This document shows, in pieces, positions 16,768-25,119 of a stretch of DNA of 64,000 nucleotides. The position numbers were made by a program, and so were the translations under genes. Each line of letters begins with the position of its first letter. The stretch's first letter is position 1. The stretch spans positions 62,001-126,000 of the forward strand of contig JAIXQP010000033.1 in the NCBI GenBank assembly GCA_027485675.1, given 5' to 3'. Under the pieces are notes generated by a model. It was not told the origin of the DNA. It did not search any database and saw only the letters and a list, made by a program, of their open reading frames with translations. The stretch is from Terriglobales bacterium. Its GTDB lineage: Bacteria > Acidobacteriota > Terriglobia > Bryobacterales > Bryobacteraceae.

Positions 16768-18152
16768 GCACTGGCTACGTACAACTACACATTCCCGAGG
16801 AGTTTCTCCGGGAGCGCGAAACCGGGGCGTTCGATACCCGGCTCTGGTTCCTCGCGTTTGCCGCCCATGTGCCTCTGGCGCTCCTGCTGCAGGCCGACCC
16901 CACTATTGGTGCGGTTCACGGTCTGCTGTTGTTGGCGTTCGGGCTCTACGCCGCACTCGCTGGACGCGTGGACCGCGTTGCCTACACGGCAGCTTATCTC
17001 GCTGGCGCGGAAGTCCTCTGGAGAATGACGAGTTCGGGCCTGTTCTGGGAGTTCGGCAAGTATGCCGTCGTGATCCTGTTCGCTACCGCAATCATCAGAA
17101 ATCACACGTGGCGAGTGTCGCCTTTGGCGCTCACTTATTTCGCCGTGCTGCTCCCTTCGTGTGTGATGACTCTGCAGGTGCTCGACTTCGATGAGGCTCG
17201 CAAGCAGATCAGCTTCAACTTGTCAGGTCCCCTCTCCTTGGCAATCAGCGTCTGGTTCTTCACGAATTGCCGATTTACTCGCCAACAGATATCGCATCTC
17301 CTGTTGGCCTTCATGATTCCCTTGGCCAGTGTTGTGACCATCACTGGGATCGCAACCTTTCTGGCCGGGCCCATCGTCTTCGGTACGAACTCGAACTTCG
17401 CTACCAGCGGAGGCTTCGGGCCGAATCAGGTGGCCTCCAGCCTCGGCCTAGGCGTGTTGTTCGGATTCTTGGCGCTGACGATTACACCGCGCATCTCCTT
17501 TGCCGGCCGAATGCTCCTCATCCTCGTCACAATCGCCTTTGGCGTGCAGAGCGCCATGACGTTCTCCCGGAGCGGGCTGATCCTTACCTTACTGGCGGGA
17601 ATGGCGGGAATGCTGTTTCTCTTGCGCGATTCCAAGGCCCGGGTCCGCTTGGTGACCCTTTGCGTCTCCGGCTATCTGGCGGTGACCTATCTGATCCTTC
17701 CGGCCCTCGACTCCTTCACCGGAGGCGCGCTGGTGCACCGCTTTGAAAGTACGAACCTCAGTCATCGCGACGACCTTGTATTCGCGGATCTCGCCATCTG
17801 GCTCGAGGACCCCATCGGGGGCAGCGGCCCGGGCGTAGCCAAGTCCGTACGGGCGTCGATGACCCATTCGAGCAGCATCGCCCATACCGAGTTCAGCCGT
17901 CTGTTATCGGATCACGGCCTGTTTGGCATCGTCGCGATGGGCATCCTGTTGCTGATCGGCGCGCGCATGCTTCTTGCGGCCGAGCCTGGCGGACATCGCG
18001 CCTTCGTGGCGGTCATGGTGTCCTGGGCTCTGATCTATATGGCCGTCAACGGAATGCGGCTGGTGGCGCCTTCTCTTTTGCTTGGGCTAGGGGCGCTGCA
18101 CTGGCAGGCTGCCAGCTTCGACCGGCAGTTCTACGTCAAGGAGGAGATATGA
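16764..18152 (+). CDS. O-antigen polymerase/ligase-like membrane protein (Wzy/WaaL family)
   Basis: A 462-residue polytopic protein with roughly ten or more hydrophobic segments. The larger extracytoplasmic stretch around residues 320-390 includes HRDDLVFADLAIWLEDPIGG and GSGPGVAKSV, resembling the periplasmic loop of the Wzy_C/O-antigen ligase family. It should act in the inner membrane, either polymerising repeat units or attaching finished glycan to a carrier. Starts and stops are coupled by 4-base overlaps on both sides. Polymerase and ligase cannot be told apart here. Confidence 0.8.
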   Translation: MSTGYVQLHIPEEFLRERETGAFDTRLWFLAFAAHVPLALLLQADPTIGAVHGLLLLAFGLYAALAGRVDRVAYTAAYLAGAEVLWRMTSSGLFWEFGKYAVVILFATAIIRNHTWRVSPLALTYFAVLLPSCVMTLQVLDFDEARKQISFNLSGPLSLAISVWFFTNCRFTRQQISHLLLAFMIPLASVVTITGIATFLAGPIVFGTNSNFATSGGFGPNQVASSLGLGVLFGFLALTITPRISFAGRMLLILVTIAFGVQSAMTFSRSGLILTLLAGMAGMLFLLRDSKARVRLVTLCVSGYLAVTYLILPALDSFTGGALVHRFESTNLSHRDDLVFADLAIWLEDPIGGSGPGVAKSVRASMTHSSSIAHTEFSRLLSDHGLFGIVAMGILLLIGARMLLAAEPGGHRAFVAVMVSWALIYMAVNGMRLVAPSLLLGLGALHWQAASFDRQFYVKEEI

Positions 18153-18994
18153 GCTCCAGACTCAAAGTGGTCCCTTTCCGGCTCGAGTTCGTACCGAAGT
18201 CCGATCTGCCGTGTGTCATCGGGCGAACGGAGGCCCCTCTCCATTCGGCCCCGCAGCGCTGGCTGCAATCCTCCATGGGGCTCCTGGATATTCATACCCG
18301 CCAGAAGTGGGTTCTCCTGCGGCCATTACTGGGCAGCCTGCCCCGACGCGGCGTCCGCCTGCTCGACGCCGGATGCGGCACCGGCCGGTGGGCCCTTGAA
18401 CTGGCCGCCCGCCGGCCCGAATGGCATGTCACGGGCCTGGATATGGATGAACGGTCGATTGCCGAAGCGCGGGCTCGCTGCAAGCGGCTGGCCATCAAGA
18501 ACTGCACGTTTGAATTGTCCAGCTTTTTGGACTTCGAGCCGTCGGAGCGATTCGACGTTCTGCTGTCGGTTGCCTCGGCGCACTATCTGGCCCGGGAGGG
18601 AAAGGCGCAGGCCCTCTTCTCCCGGTTCTCGCAGTGGTTAGTTCCCGGGGGGACACTCCTCCTTTATGGTCCCCGCGAACCCGAGTCGATCCCGGTAGTC
18701 AATTGGCTGCCGCATTTAACGAACGACTGGGGGTTCTCCCGGCTCCATTTGTTGGAGCTATGCCGGGCGAATCGTCTGGAGACCGCGATAGAAGGCGCCT
18801 ACGGGCTGTTTCCCGTCATCGGGAAGGCCGCCACCCTTGCCAAGCAAATCGCCATCGCCACCGATGAGAATCCCATCACTCGTGCCGTTGCCTACCCCTT
18901 CGTTCTCACGTTAGGGTCGATTGGCCTTCTCAGTCCCCGGATCGAAGAGCCCTCCGCGGCGTGGCTGCTCGTGGCGAGGCGGTGCGACCGATGA
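18149..18994 (+). CDS. Class I SAM-dependent methyltransferase
   Basis: A 281-residue protein. SAM motif I LLDAGCGTGRWALELAAR is near residue 68 and is followed by VTGLDMDERSIAEA. It is a second methyltransferase of the operon, not closely alike in sequence to the one at 12459. It has 4-base overlaps with both neighbours. A role in methylating the polysaccharide or its precursor is likely; the target atom is unknown. Confidence 0.85.
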   Translation: MSSRLKVVPFRLEFVPKSDLPCVIGRTEAPLHSAPQRWLQSSMGLLDIHTRQKWVLLRPLLGSLPRRGVRLLDAGCGTGRWALELAARRPEWHVTGLDMDERSIAEARARCKRLAIKNCTFELSSFLDFEPSERFDVLLSVASAHYLAREGKAQALFSRFSQWLVPGGTLLLYGPREPESIPVVNWLPHLTNDWGFSRLHLLELCRANRLETAIEGAYGLFPVIGKAATLAKQIAIATDENPITRAVAYPFVLTLGSIGLLSPRIEEPSAAWLLVARRCDR

Positions 18995-19863
18995 CCGGCC
19001 GCCTGCTTCTGTTTTGGGACTATGACACCCAGTGGGGAGCCGATCGCTCCCGCAGCGGGAACGGTCCGAAAGCCTGGGGCGAAGATGAGTTCGTCAACAC
19101 CGAGCGTCTGTTGCCGCTCCTCGCCGAGTACCAGGTGCCCTCTTGCTTTGCCGTGGTGGCGGCCGCCGCCAGAGCCGGAGACCGTCCGTATCACGATCCG
19201 CGGCAGATTCGCGCCATTCACGGCGCCGGGCACGAAGTGGGCAGCCACTCGCTGCACCACGATTGGTTGCCCGGCCTCTCTGCGAGCCAGCTCGAAATCA
19301 ATCTGTCGCGAAGCCGCGAACTGCTCGAGGATTGTATCGGTGCAGCTGTCGGCGCCTTCGTGCCCCCCTACAACCAACCGTTCCACTATCCCGCTGCCCT
19401 CTCGTTTAGCCGTTCCGAGCGCCGGGAAGCCGGGCGGACCCACATCGGCTTCTCCGAGCTCTGCCGCACTTTAAAACTTACCGGCTATCGATTTTGCCGC
19501 GCGGCCTATCGGCCGTTCCCCCAGCGAATCCTGGAGGCCGTTCTGCGCCGCCCGTGCGATTATCCCGGCGCCCTCAAGTCCATCGCTGGCGTCGCCTGCG
19601 TTCGACTGAATGCGGGTTGTGGATTCGCCGATCGCTCTATCGACATGGTTCGACGCTGCGCCCGGGAAGGTGGCTATGCCGTACTCTATGGGCACCCCCA
19701 TTCCCTCTCCGTTCCGGGACCGCAATCGTTCGATTGCCTGCGGCGGACTTTAGCCATCGTCAAGGAACTGGTGCGGAACGAACAGCTGCAAGTCGTCCTA
19801 CCCAGGGACATTTGCGCGCCACCAGTTACGGTCGCCCGAGAAGTATTTCATGAGCACCATTAG
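18991..19863 (+). CDS. Polysaccharide deacetylase-like protein with variant motif 1
   Basis: A 290-residue protein. ATG 18991 overlaps the previous stop. The overall plan fits a polysaccharide deacetylase: a leading acidic motif, then GHEVGSHSLHHDW with the H-S-x-x-H metal site near residue 82, then AFVPPYNQPF. The first motif reads FWDYDTQWG in place of the usual FDDG, a pattern seen in divergent deacetylase-like subfamilies. It may deacetylate a glycan, or it may have another C-N hydrolase activity. It ends 14 bases into the next gene. Confidence 0.7.
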   Translation: MTGRLLLFWDYDTQWGADRSRSGNGPKAWGEDEFVNTERLLPLLAEYQVPSCFAVVAAAARAGDRPYHDPRQIRAIHGAGHEVGSHSLHHDWLPGLSASQLEINLSRSRELLEDCIGAAVGAFVPPYNQPFHYPAALSFSRSERREAGRTHIGFSELCRTLKLTGYRFCRAAYRPFPQRILEAVLRRPCDYPGALKSIAGVACVRLNAGCGFADRSIDMVRRCAREGGYAVLYGHPHSLSVPGPQSFDCLRRTLAIVKELVRNEQLQVVLPRDICAPPVTVAREVFHEHH

Positions 19864-20926
19864 GCAAGCCGCTATCGTTGGGATCCCGGGTTCGGTTCTC
19901 GTTGTCGGGAACTTTCTGTCTCGGTCGGTCGATGTTCGCTGTGTTTGCGAGGACCTCTCGGAGCGGCTGCAGGAAGCCGGATGGTCTGTGCAGCGGACCT
20001 CGAACGTTCTCTCCCGGCCCTTGCGATTGCTCGACATGGTAGCCGCCGCTTGGCGCCACCGGGATGGATATGAGGTTGCCGTTGTTGACGTTTACAGCGG
20101 TCTGTCCTTCCTGTGGGCTGAGGCAGTGTGCCAGGTGCTCTCGCGGGCCGAAAAGCCATTTGTGCTCACCCTCCACGGCGGAAATCTCCCGTCGTTTGCC
20201 GCGCGATGGCCGAACCGGGCCGCCCGCCTGCTTCGCTCGGCCGATCTGGTGACTGCGCCGTCCGCCTACCTTCGGGAGCAGATGCTGCCCTATCGAAGCG
20301 ACATCCAGTTGATCCCCAATGCCATCGATCTGGCGGCCTATCCTTACCGCGCCCGGCCCAACGTTTCGCCGCGTCTTGTGTGGCTGCGCGCCTTTCATGA
20401 GATCTACAACCCCACGCTCGGTCCGCAAATCCTTGCGCTTCTGGAGGACGAGTTTCCTGATGTGGAACTGACCATGATCGGCCGGGACAAGGGCGATGGC
20501 AGTCTGCAACGCACTCGAGAACTCGCTCAGCGACTCGGCGTATCGGACCGGTTGCACACTCCCGGCGGCATCCCCAAGCGCGATGTTCCGGCTGGACTCA
20601 ATCAAGGGGACATCTTCCTCAACACGACGCGCGTCGACAATACGCCGATCAGTGTTCTTGAAGCCATGGCCTGTGGGTTGCCCGTTGTCAGCACGAATGT
20701 CGGTGGCATCCCGTACCTGCTCGAGCACGAACGCACGGCATTGCTTACCAGCAGCGGCGACGCTGCCGAAATGGCTGGGGCCATCCGTTCTCTGCTCACG
20801 GAACCCGCAAAAGCAGCTCGTCTGTCCACCGCCGGACGTGAGTTGGTGAACTCATTCAGTTGGCAACGTGTCCTGCCGCAGTGGCAGAACCTCTTGCAAT
20901 CCGTACGTGCGCGGCGCCGCCTATGA
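19850..20926 (+). CDS. Glycosyltransferase, GT4 family
   Basis: A 358-residue GT-B protein. The donor-binding motif NTPISVLEAMACGLPVVSTN is clear, and the LTLHGGNLPSFA segment is the acceptor-side glycine loop. It starts 14 bases before the deacetylase-like stop, and its own stop overlaps the next ATG. It is another cytoplasmic sugar transferase of the operon with unknown specificity. Confidence 0.85.
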   Translation: MSTIRQAAIVGIPGSVLVVGNFLSRSVDVRCVCEDLSERLQEAGWSVQRTSNVLSRPLRLLDMVAAAWRHRDGYEVAVVDVYSGLSFLWAEAVCQVLSRAEKPFVLTLHGGNLPSFAARWPNRAARLLRSADLVTAPSAYLREQMLPYRSDIQLIPNAIDLAAYPYRARPNVSPRLVWLRAFHEIYNPTLGPQILALLEDEFPDVELTMIGRDKGDGSLQRTRELAQRLGVSDRLHTPGGIPKRDVPAGLNQGDIFLNTTRVDNTPISVLEAMACGLPVVSTNVGGIPYLLEHERTALLTSSGDAAEMAGAIRSLLTEPAKAARLSTAGRELVNSFSWQRVLPQWQNLLQSVRARRRL

Positions 20927-22326
20927 ATCCCATCTTCTACGACCTCTACGCGAAGCTGCCCCCGTCGCTTCGTACGGTTCCAGCCACTCTGCGCGGCTAC
21001 TATCTGCGCTCCTGGCGCTATGGCCCGGAGACCCCGGAGATCGTCGCGCAAGCGCTTGAGCGGGAACGATGGAGCGCCACGCAATGGCAGCAGTGGCAAC
21101 ACGAGCGCCTGTCCCGCCAGCTCCATCGCGCCGCCACTTGCGTTCCCTACTATCGCGAGCAATGGCGGCAGCGCCGGCTCAAAGGCGACAAGGCATCCTG
21201 GGAGGTACTGGCCAACTGGCCCGTGCTCGACAAGAGAACCGTTCGCGAAGTGGGCCCGGCCCTGGTCGCCGACGATTGCGATCGATCAACCATGTTCGTG
21301 GACCGCACGAGCGGCACCACGGGCACACCGCTGGCCATCTGGCAGCGGCGGGGCGCCATCCGCGAGTGGTACGGTCTGTTCGAAGCCCGGACCCGCCTGT
21401 GGTACGGAGTCTCGCGATCGTCCCGCTGGGCCATCCTTGGTGGCCAGACCGTTACGCCGCTCTCGCAGCGCAAGCCACCGTTTTGGGTGTGGAATCATGC
21501 CCTGCATCAGTTGTATCTGTCGACATTCCATCTAAAGGCGGAACACATTCCGGACTACGCCGACGCCCTCCGCCAACATCGCATCGAGTACCTGGTTGGC
21601 TACAGCGCCGCGCTTCATGTTCTCGCCCGTCACCTGTTGACCAAGGGTCTGCGGCTTCCCATGAAGGTGGTCGTCACGAACGCCGAGCCGCTTTTTCCGC
21701 AGCAGCGAGAGGCGATCGCGGAGGCATTCTGCTGCCCCGTACACGCTACTTACGGTATGGCTGAGGCTGTTGTGGCCGCTTCCGAGTGCGAACGCGGTAC
21801 GCTCCATCTGTGGCCGGATGCCGGGGTTATGGAAGTCCTGGCGGACGGCCGGCCGGCCGCACCCGGCGTCACCGGCGACCTCATCTGTACGGGCCTGCTC
21901 AACCCGGATATGCCTTTGATTCGCTACGCCGTCGGTGATCGTGGGCGCCTATCTGCCGCTTCCGAACCCTGCGCCTGCGGACGAACGCTGCCGCGCCTGG
22001 AGTCCGTGGAGGGCCGCGCCAACGATTCCCTGGTTACTCGGGATGGGCGGCGAGTGTTCTGGTTGAACCCGGTGTTCTACAGCCTGCCTGTAGCCGAAGC
22101 ACAAATCATCCAGGAGTCGCTCGATCTCGTTCGCATTCTCTACGTGCCGGCGGATGGGTTCAATGACCAGTCCGCGCAAACCATCATCCACCGCACCCAG
22201 AAACTGATCGGTCCGGTAGAGGTTCGGCTCGAAGCCGTGGCGCAAGTACCCAGGGAGCCGAGCGGAAAGTTTCGTGCCGTGCTTTGCCGGGTGCCCGAAC
22301 CGTCCCTATCCGAAGCCCATCGATAA
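20923..22326 (+). CDS. Phenylacetate-CoA ligase-like (PaaK/CapK) adenylate-forming family protein
   Basis: A 467-residue protein. The adenylation P-loop RTSGTTGTPLA is at about 128-138. The later ATYGMAEAVVAASECERG and YAVGDRG segments are typical of the PaaK/CapK branch of AMP-forming ligases. Members in capsule loci (CapK) have no firmly established reaction but should activate a carboxylate as an adenylate or thioester. With an acyl carrier protein in the same operon, it could activate an acid for attachment to the glycan. Start and previous stop overlap by 4 bases. Confidence 0.8.
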   Translation: MNPIFYDLYAKLPPSLRTVPATLRGYYLRSWRYGPETPEIVAQALERERWSATQWQQWQHERLSRQLHRAATCVPYYREQWRQRRLKGDKASWEVLANWPVLDKRTVREVGPALVADDCDRSTMFVDRTSGTTGTPLAIWQRRGAIREWYGLFEARTRLWYGVSRSSRWAILGGQTVTPLSQRKPPFWVWNHALHQLYLSTFHLKAEHIPDYADALRQHRIEYLVGYSAALHVLARHLLTKGLRLPMKVVVTNAEPLFPQQREAIAEAFCCPVHATYGMAEAVVAASECERGTLHLWPDAGVMEVLADGRPAAPGVTGDLICTGLLNPDMPLIRYAVGDRGRLSAASEPCACGRTLPRLESVEGRANDSLVTRDGRRVFWLNPVFYSLPVAEAQIIQESLDLVRILYVPADGFNDQSAQTIIHRTQKLIGPVEVRLEAVAQVPREPSGKFRAVLCRVPEPSLSEAHR

Positions 22327-22337
22327 AGAGGCCCTCC

Positions 22338-23327
22338 ATGCCGTCTCCCCTTGTGTCCATTGTTATCGCCTGCCGCAATGAAGCCCGCTACATCGAACCC
22401 TGCATTCGCGGCTTCCTGAACGGCACCGTTCGTGAGATTGAAGTGCTCGTCGTCGATGGGGACTCTGATGATGGGTCCGCCGCCATCGTCGAGCGCATCG
22501 CGGCCACCGAAGACTCTCGGGTTCGACTCCTGCACAATCCGGCTCGCCGCACGCCGATGGCTTTTAACATTGGCATCCGCGCAGCCCAGGGCCGCTTCAT
22601 CTCCATTTTCGGAGCGCATTCCGTGCCGGCCCCCGATTGGGTTGCGGCCAATCTGAGAACCCTGGCCGAGCACCCGGAAGCCGCCGCCGTCGGGGGCGTC
22701 CTCAACACGATCAGCCACACCTTCATCGGCAAAGCCATCGCCGCCGCTCTCAGTTCCCCTTTCGGCGTCGGCAACGTGCGCTTCCGCGTGGGTGGCCAGC
22801 CTGGTCCGACCGATACCGTTGTTTTTGGCTGCTATCGGCGGGAGGTATTTGACAAGTACGGACTGTTCGATGAAAACTTTCTGACCAACCAGGATGACGA
22901 GCTGAACCTTCGCCTGGTCTCGAACGGCGAGATCCTGTACTTTGACCCCGCCATCCGCCTGGATTACAACGCCCGCCCCACATGGGGCAAGGCGCTCGAT
23001 CAATACTGGCGGTACGGTCGCTACAAGCTCAACGTGTTTCGCAAGAACGGCCGCATCGGAAGCTGGCGTCAACTGGCGCCCGCCGCCTGGACTGCCTTCC
23101 TGCTCTTTGCCGCGGTCGGCGCCGTCTTTGTGCCGGCACTGCGGGTACCTGCTCTGCTCGGCGTGGCCGCCTATCTGGCGGTCGGTATTGTCGCCATGTT
23201 TGCCAAGATTCCGCGCTACGGTTTGGCCTGCCTCTTGTTCCTGCCCGTCGCGGCCTCGATTCATCTCGCCTACGGCATCGGCACCTGGCAGGGACTTTTC
23301 GAGACCGGCTACACCCAGCGCCACTAA
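22338..23327 (+). CDS. Glycosyltransferase family 2 with C-terminal membrane segments
   Basis: A 329-residue protein. The GT-A core starts VSIVIACRNEARYIEPCIRG and has the VVDGDSDDGS metal/nucleotide region. The hydrophobic C-terminal third (about 240-320) contains two to three predicted membrane segments, as in succinoglycan-type (ExoA-like) transferases. ATG 22338 follows AAAGAGG. It probably acts at the cytoplasmic face of the inner membrane on a lipid-linked acceptor. Confidence 0.85.
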   Translation: MPSPLVSIVIACRNEARYIEPCIRGFLNGTVREIEVLVVDGDSDDGSAAIVERIAATEDSRVRLLHNPARRTPMAFNIGIRAAQGRFISIFGAHSVPAPDWVAANLRTLAEHPEAAAVGGVLNTISHTFIGKAIAAALSSPFGVGNVRFRVGGQPGPTDTVVFGCYRREVFDKYGLFDENFLTNQDDELNLRLVSNGEILYFDPAIRLDYNARPTWGKALDQYWRYGRYKLNVFRKNGRIGSWRQLAPAAWTAFLLFAAVGAVFVPALRVPALLGVAAYLAVGIVAMFAKIPRYGLACLLFLPVAASIHLAYGIGTWQGLFETGYTQRH

Positions 23328-23347
23328 GCGAGTTGTCGAGAACGATC

Positions 23348-25102
23348 ATGATCTCCACTCCCGCCGTTCCCCGTGCCGTACCCATCGTGTCGCCGAAACT
23401 GTGGCTCCTGGGCCTGGTCGCCAGCCTCGCCCTGGCCGGTGTCGCGGCGACTGGTTGGTTGACGTGGGACCGGCATACGAAGTTCGCCCTGCTCTTCGTC
23501 CAGTACGCGGTCGTGTTGCCAGTTGCAATCTCTCTCTGGCGCGCCGTTCCAGCGTCCCGGATCGAACCCACTACTTACGGTTGGCGAACTGCCACGCTCG
23601 CGTTCTTCTGTTGCCTGGTTTTCCCGCTCGCAGGCTTTCTGGGCGAGGCCACCTATTCCGGCGACGAAAGCGCCTACATCTTCCAGGCCCAATTGTTTGC
23701 CCAGGGAAAGCTGACCGCTGAGGCCCCAGGAGCAGGGCCCGTAGCGGCCTCTTCTCTGCTGGCCGATTCCGCCGTTCGGCAGAAGGTCTTCCGCTACCAG
23801 CATCACCTGACCTACCAGGGTCGCTGGTTCGGAAAGTATCCTCCCGGATGGTCCGCCGTGCTCGCCCCCGCCATGCTCTTGCATCTGGAACGCCTGGTGA
23901 ATCCGCTCGCCGGTCTCGCTATTCTCTGGGTAACGTGGCGCATAGGTTTACTCCTGTTCAACGCCATGGTCGCCGAACTCGCGCTCTTGCTTCTGGTCGC
24001 CTCGCCGTTCTTTACCCTTAGTTGCGTTGACTACTTATCGCACGCCTTGGCGGGTCTACTCCTCATCCTCGCCCTCTATTGCCTTCTGCTAGCCTGGCGG
24101 CGCAACCTGCCGGAACCCAGTGCCCATCCACTCCCGCGGTACCCCGCGGGCTGGTACCTCGCCGGCATGATGTTGTCTCTCTTCCTTCTTTGTCTCGTGC
24201 GGCCATATGTCGCAGCTTGGACGGGAACGATCCTCGGCGTCGGGGCCCTGTGGGTGATGCGCTTCCGCGCCAAGGATTCGCTTCTACTGATCTCCGTAGG
24301 CGGGGTCACCGCGGCGCTCGCAGTCTTCCTTCTCTTAGCCTTCAACAAACTCTTGACGGGCGCCTACTGGCCATACACCTATGCCCTCTATACCGGCACG
24401 GCCGGCATTACAGAGGTGGCGTTCTCGCCCTCGCAGCTCTGGGTCAACCTGACCACGCTGACTGCCACCTCGTTGGGCGAAACTGTCCTGGCCAGCTTTC
24501 CGTTCGTGTTCCCGCTGGCCGCCTTCGCCGTCTGGCGCGACCGCCGCCGGTCGAAAATCGTCTTGCTGCTGGCTGCCCTGGTCGCTTCGCTGATCGTCGC
24601 CTATCTGGGCCAGAATCATTCCTCGTTTTCGCTCACCGGGGAACGCTACTACTTTGAAACCTTCTCGATTGTCGCCATCCTCGGTGCCTGGGGGTGGGTG
24701 CTGCTCTGGCGGCACCGGCTCTTCGCCACGGCCAAGTGTGTGCTGGCTGCACTGGTCCTGTCCCAGGCGATGCTCTACCCCGCTTTCTTAGGCCGGTTGG
24801 TCCAAGCGCATGAACCCTCTCGCCAAGTCATCAGTGCCTTGAGCCAGATCCGTGCGGAACGCGCGGTGGTCTTTCTCCAAAGCAGTCAACGCTTCCGGGC
24901 GTTCGACCTGAATCCCAATGTCCCGGACTGGCGTCTAGCGCCGCTGTTCATCATGGTGGATCCCGGAGCCGCTCTCCGGCGGGATGTTGCCTGTTCGTTG
25001 GGCCGAAGCCGCTGGATCGAAGTGGGCTACAACGACCGGTCCGGCCAGGCGATTGTCGGCTCCGCGCATCCGGTTGACTGCGCAGCGTTACAGGAAAACT
25101 AA
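23348..25102 (+). CDS. Polytopic membrane protein, GT-C (family 39-like) candidate
   Basis: A 584-residue protein with about ten or more hydrophobic segments. An extracytoplasmic loop after the second or third segment carries GDESAYIFQAQLFAQGKLTA, with acidic residues placed as in GT-C transferases that use polyprenyl-phosphate sugars. ATG 23348 is preferred because the longer frame runs through the previous gene. It may add a side-chain sugar on the periplasmic side. Function is inferred from topology only. Confidence 0.6.
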   Translation: MISTPAVPRAVPIVSPKLWLLGLVASLALAGVAATGWLTWDRHTKFALLFVQYAVVLPVAISLWRAVPASRIEPTTYGWRTATLAFFCCLVFPLAGFLGEATYSGDESAYIFQAQLFAQGKLTAEAPGAGPVAASSLLADSAVRQKVFRYQHHLTYQGRWFGKYPPGWSAVLAPAMLLHLERLVNPLAGLAILWVTWRIGLLLFNAMVAELALLLLVASPFFTLSCVDYLSHALAGLLLILALYCLLLAWRRNLPEPSAHPLPRYPAGWYLAGMMLSLFLLCLVRPYVAAWTGTILGVGALWVMRFRAKDSLLLISVGGVTAALAVFLLLAFNKLLTGAYWPYTYALYTGTAGITEVAFSPSQLWVNLTTLTATSLGETVLASFPFVFPLAAFAVWRDRRRSKIVLLLAALVASLIVAYLGQNHSSFSLTGERYYFETFSIVAILGAWGWVLLWRHRLFATAKCVLAALVLSQAMLYPAFLGRLVQAHEPSRQVISALSQIRAERAVVFLQSSQRFRAFDLNPNVPDWRLAPLFIMVDPGAALRRDVACSLGRSRWIEVGYNDRSGQAIVGSAHPVDCAALQEN

Positions 25103-25119
25103 GTCTCTCCCGGGATCCG

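Noticed and set aside
22140-23324. Minus-strand open frame of 394 codons over a GT2 gene
   Set aside because: It is an antisense shadow of the coding frame of the GT2 gene and the end of the PaaK-like gene, with no family motif.
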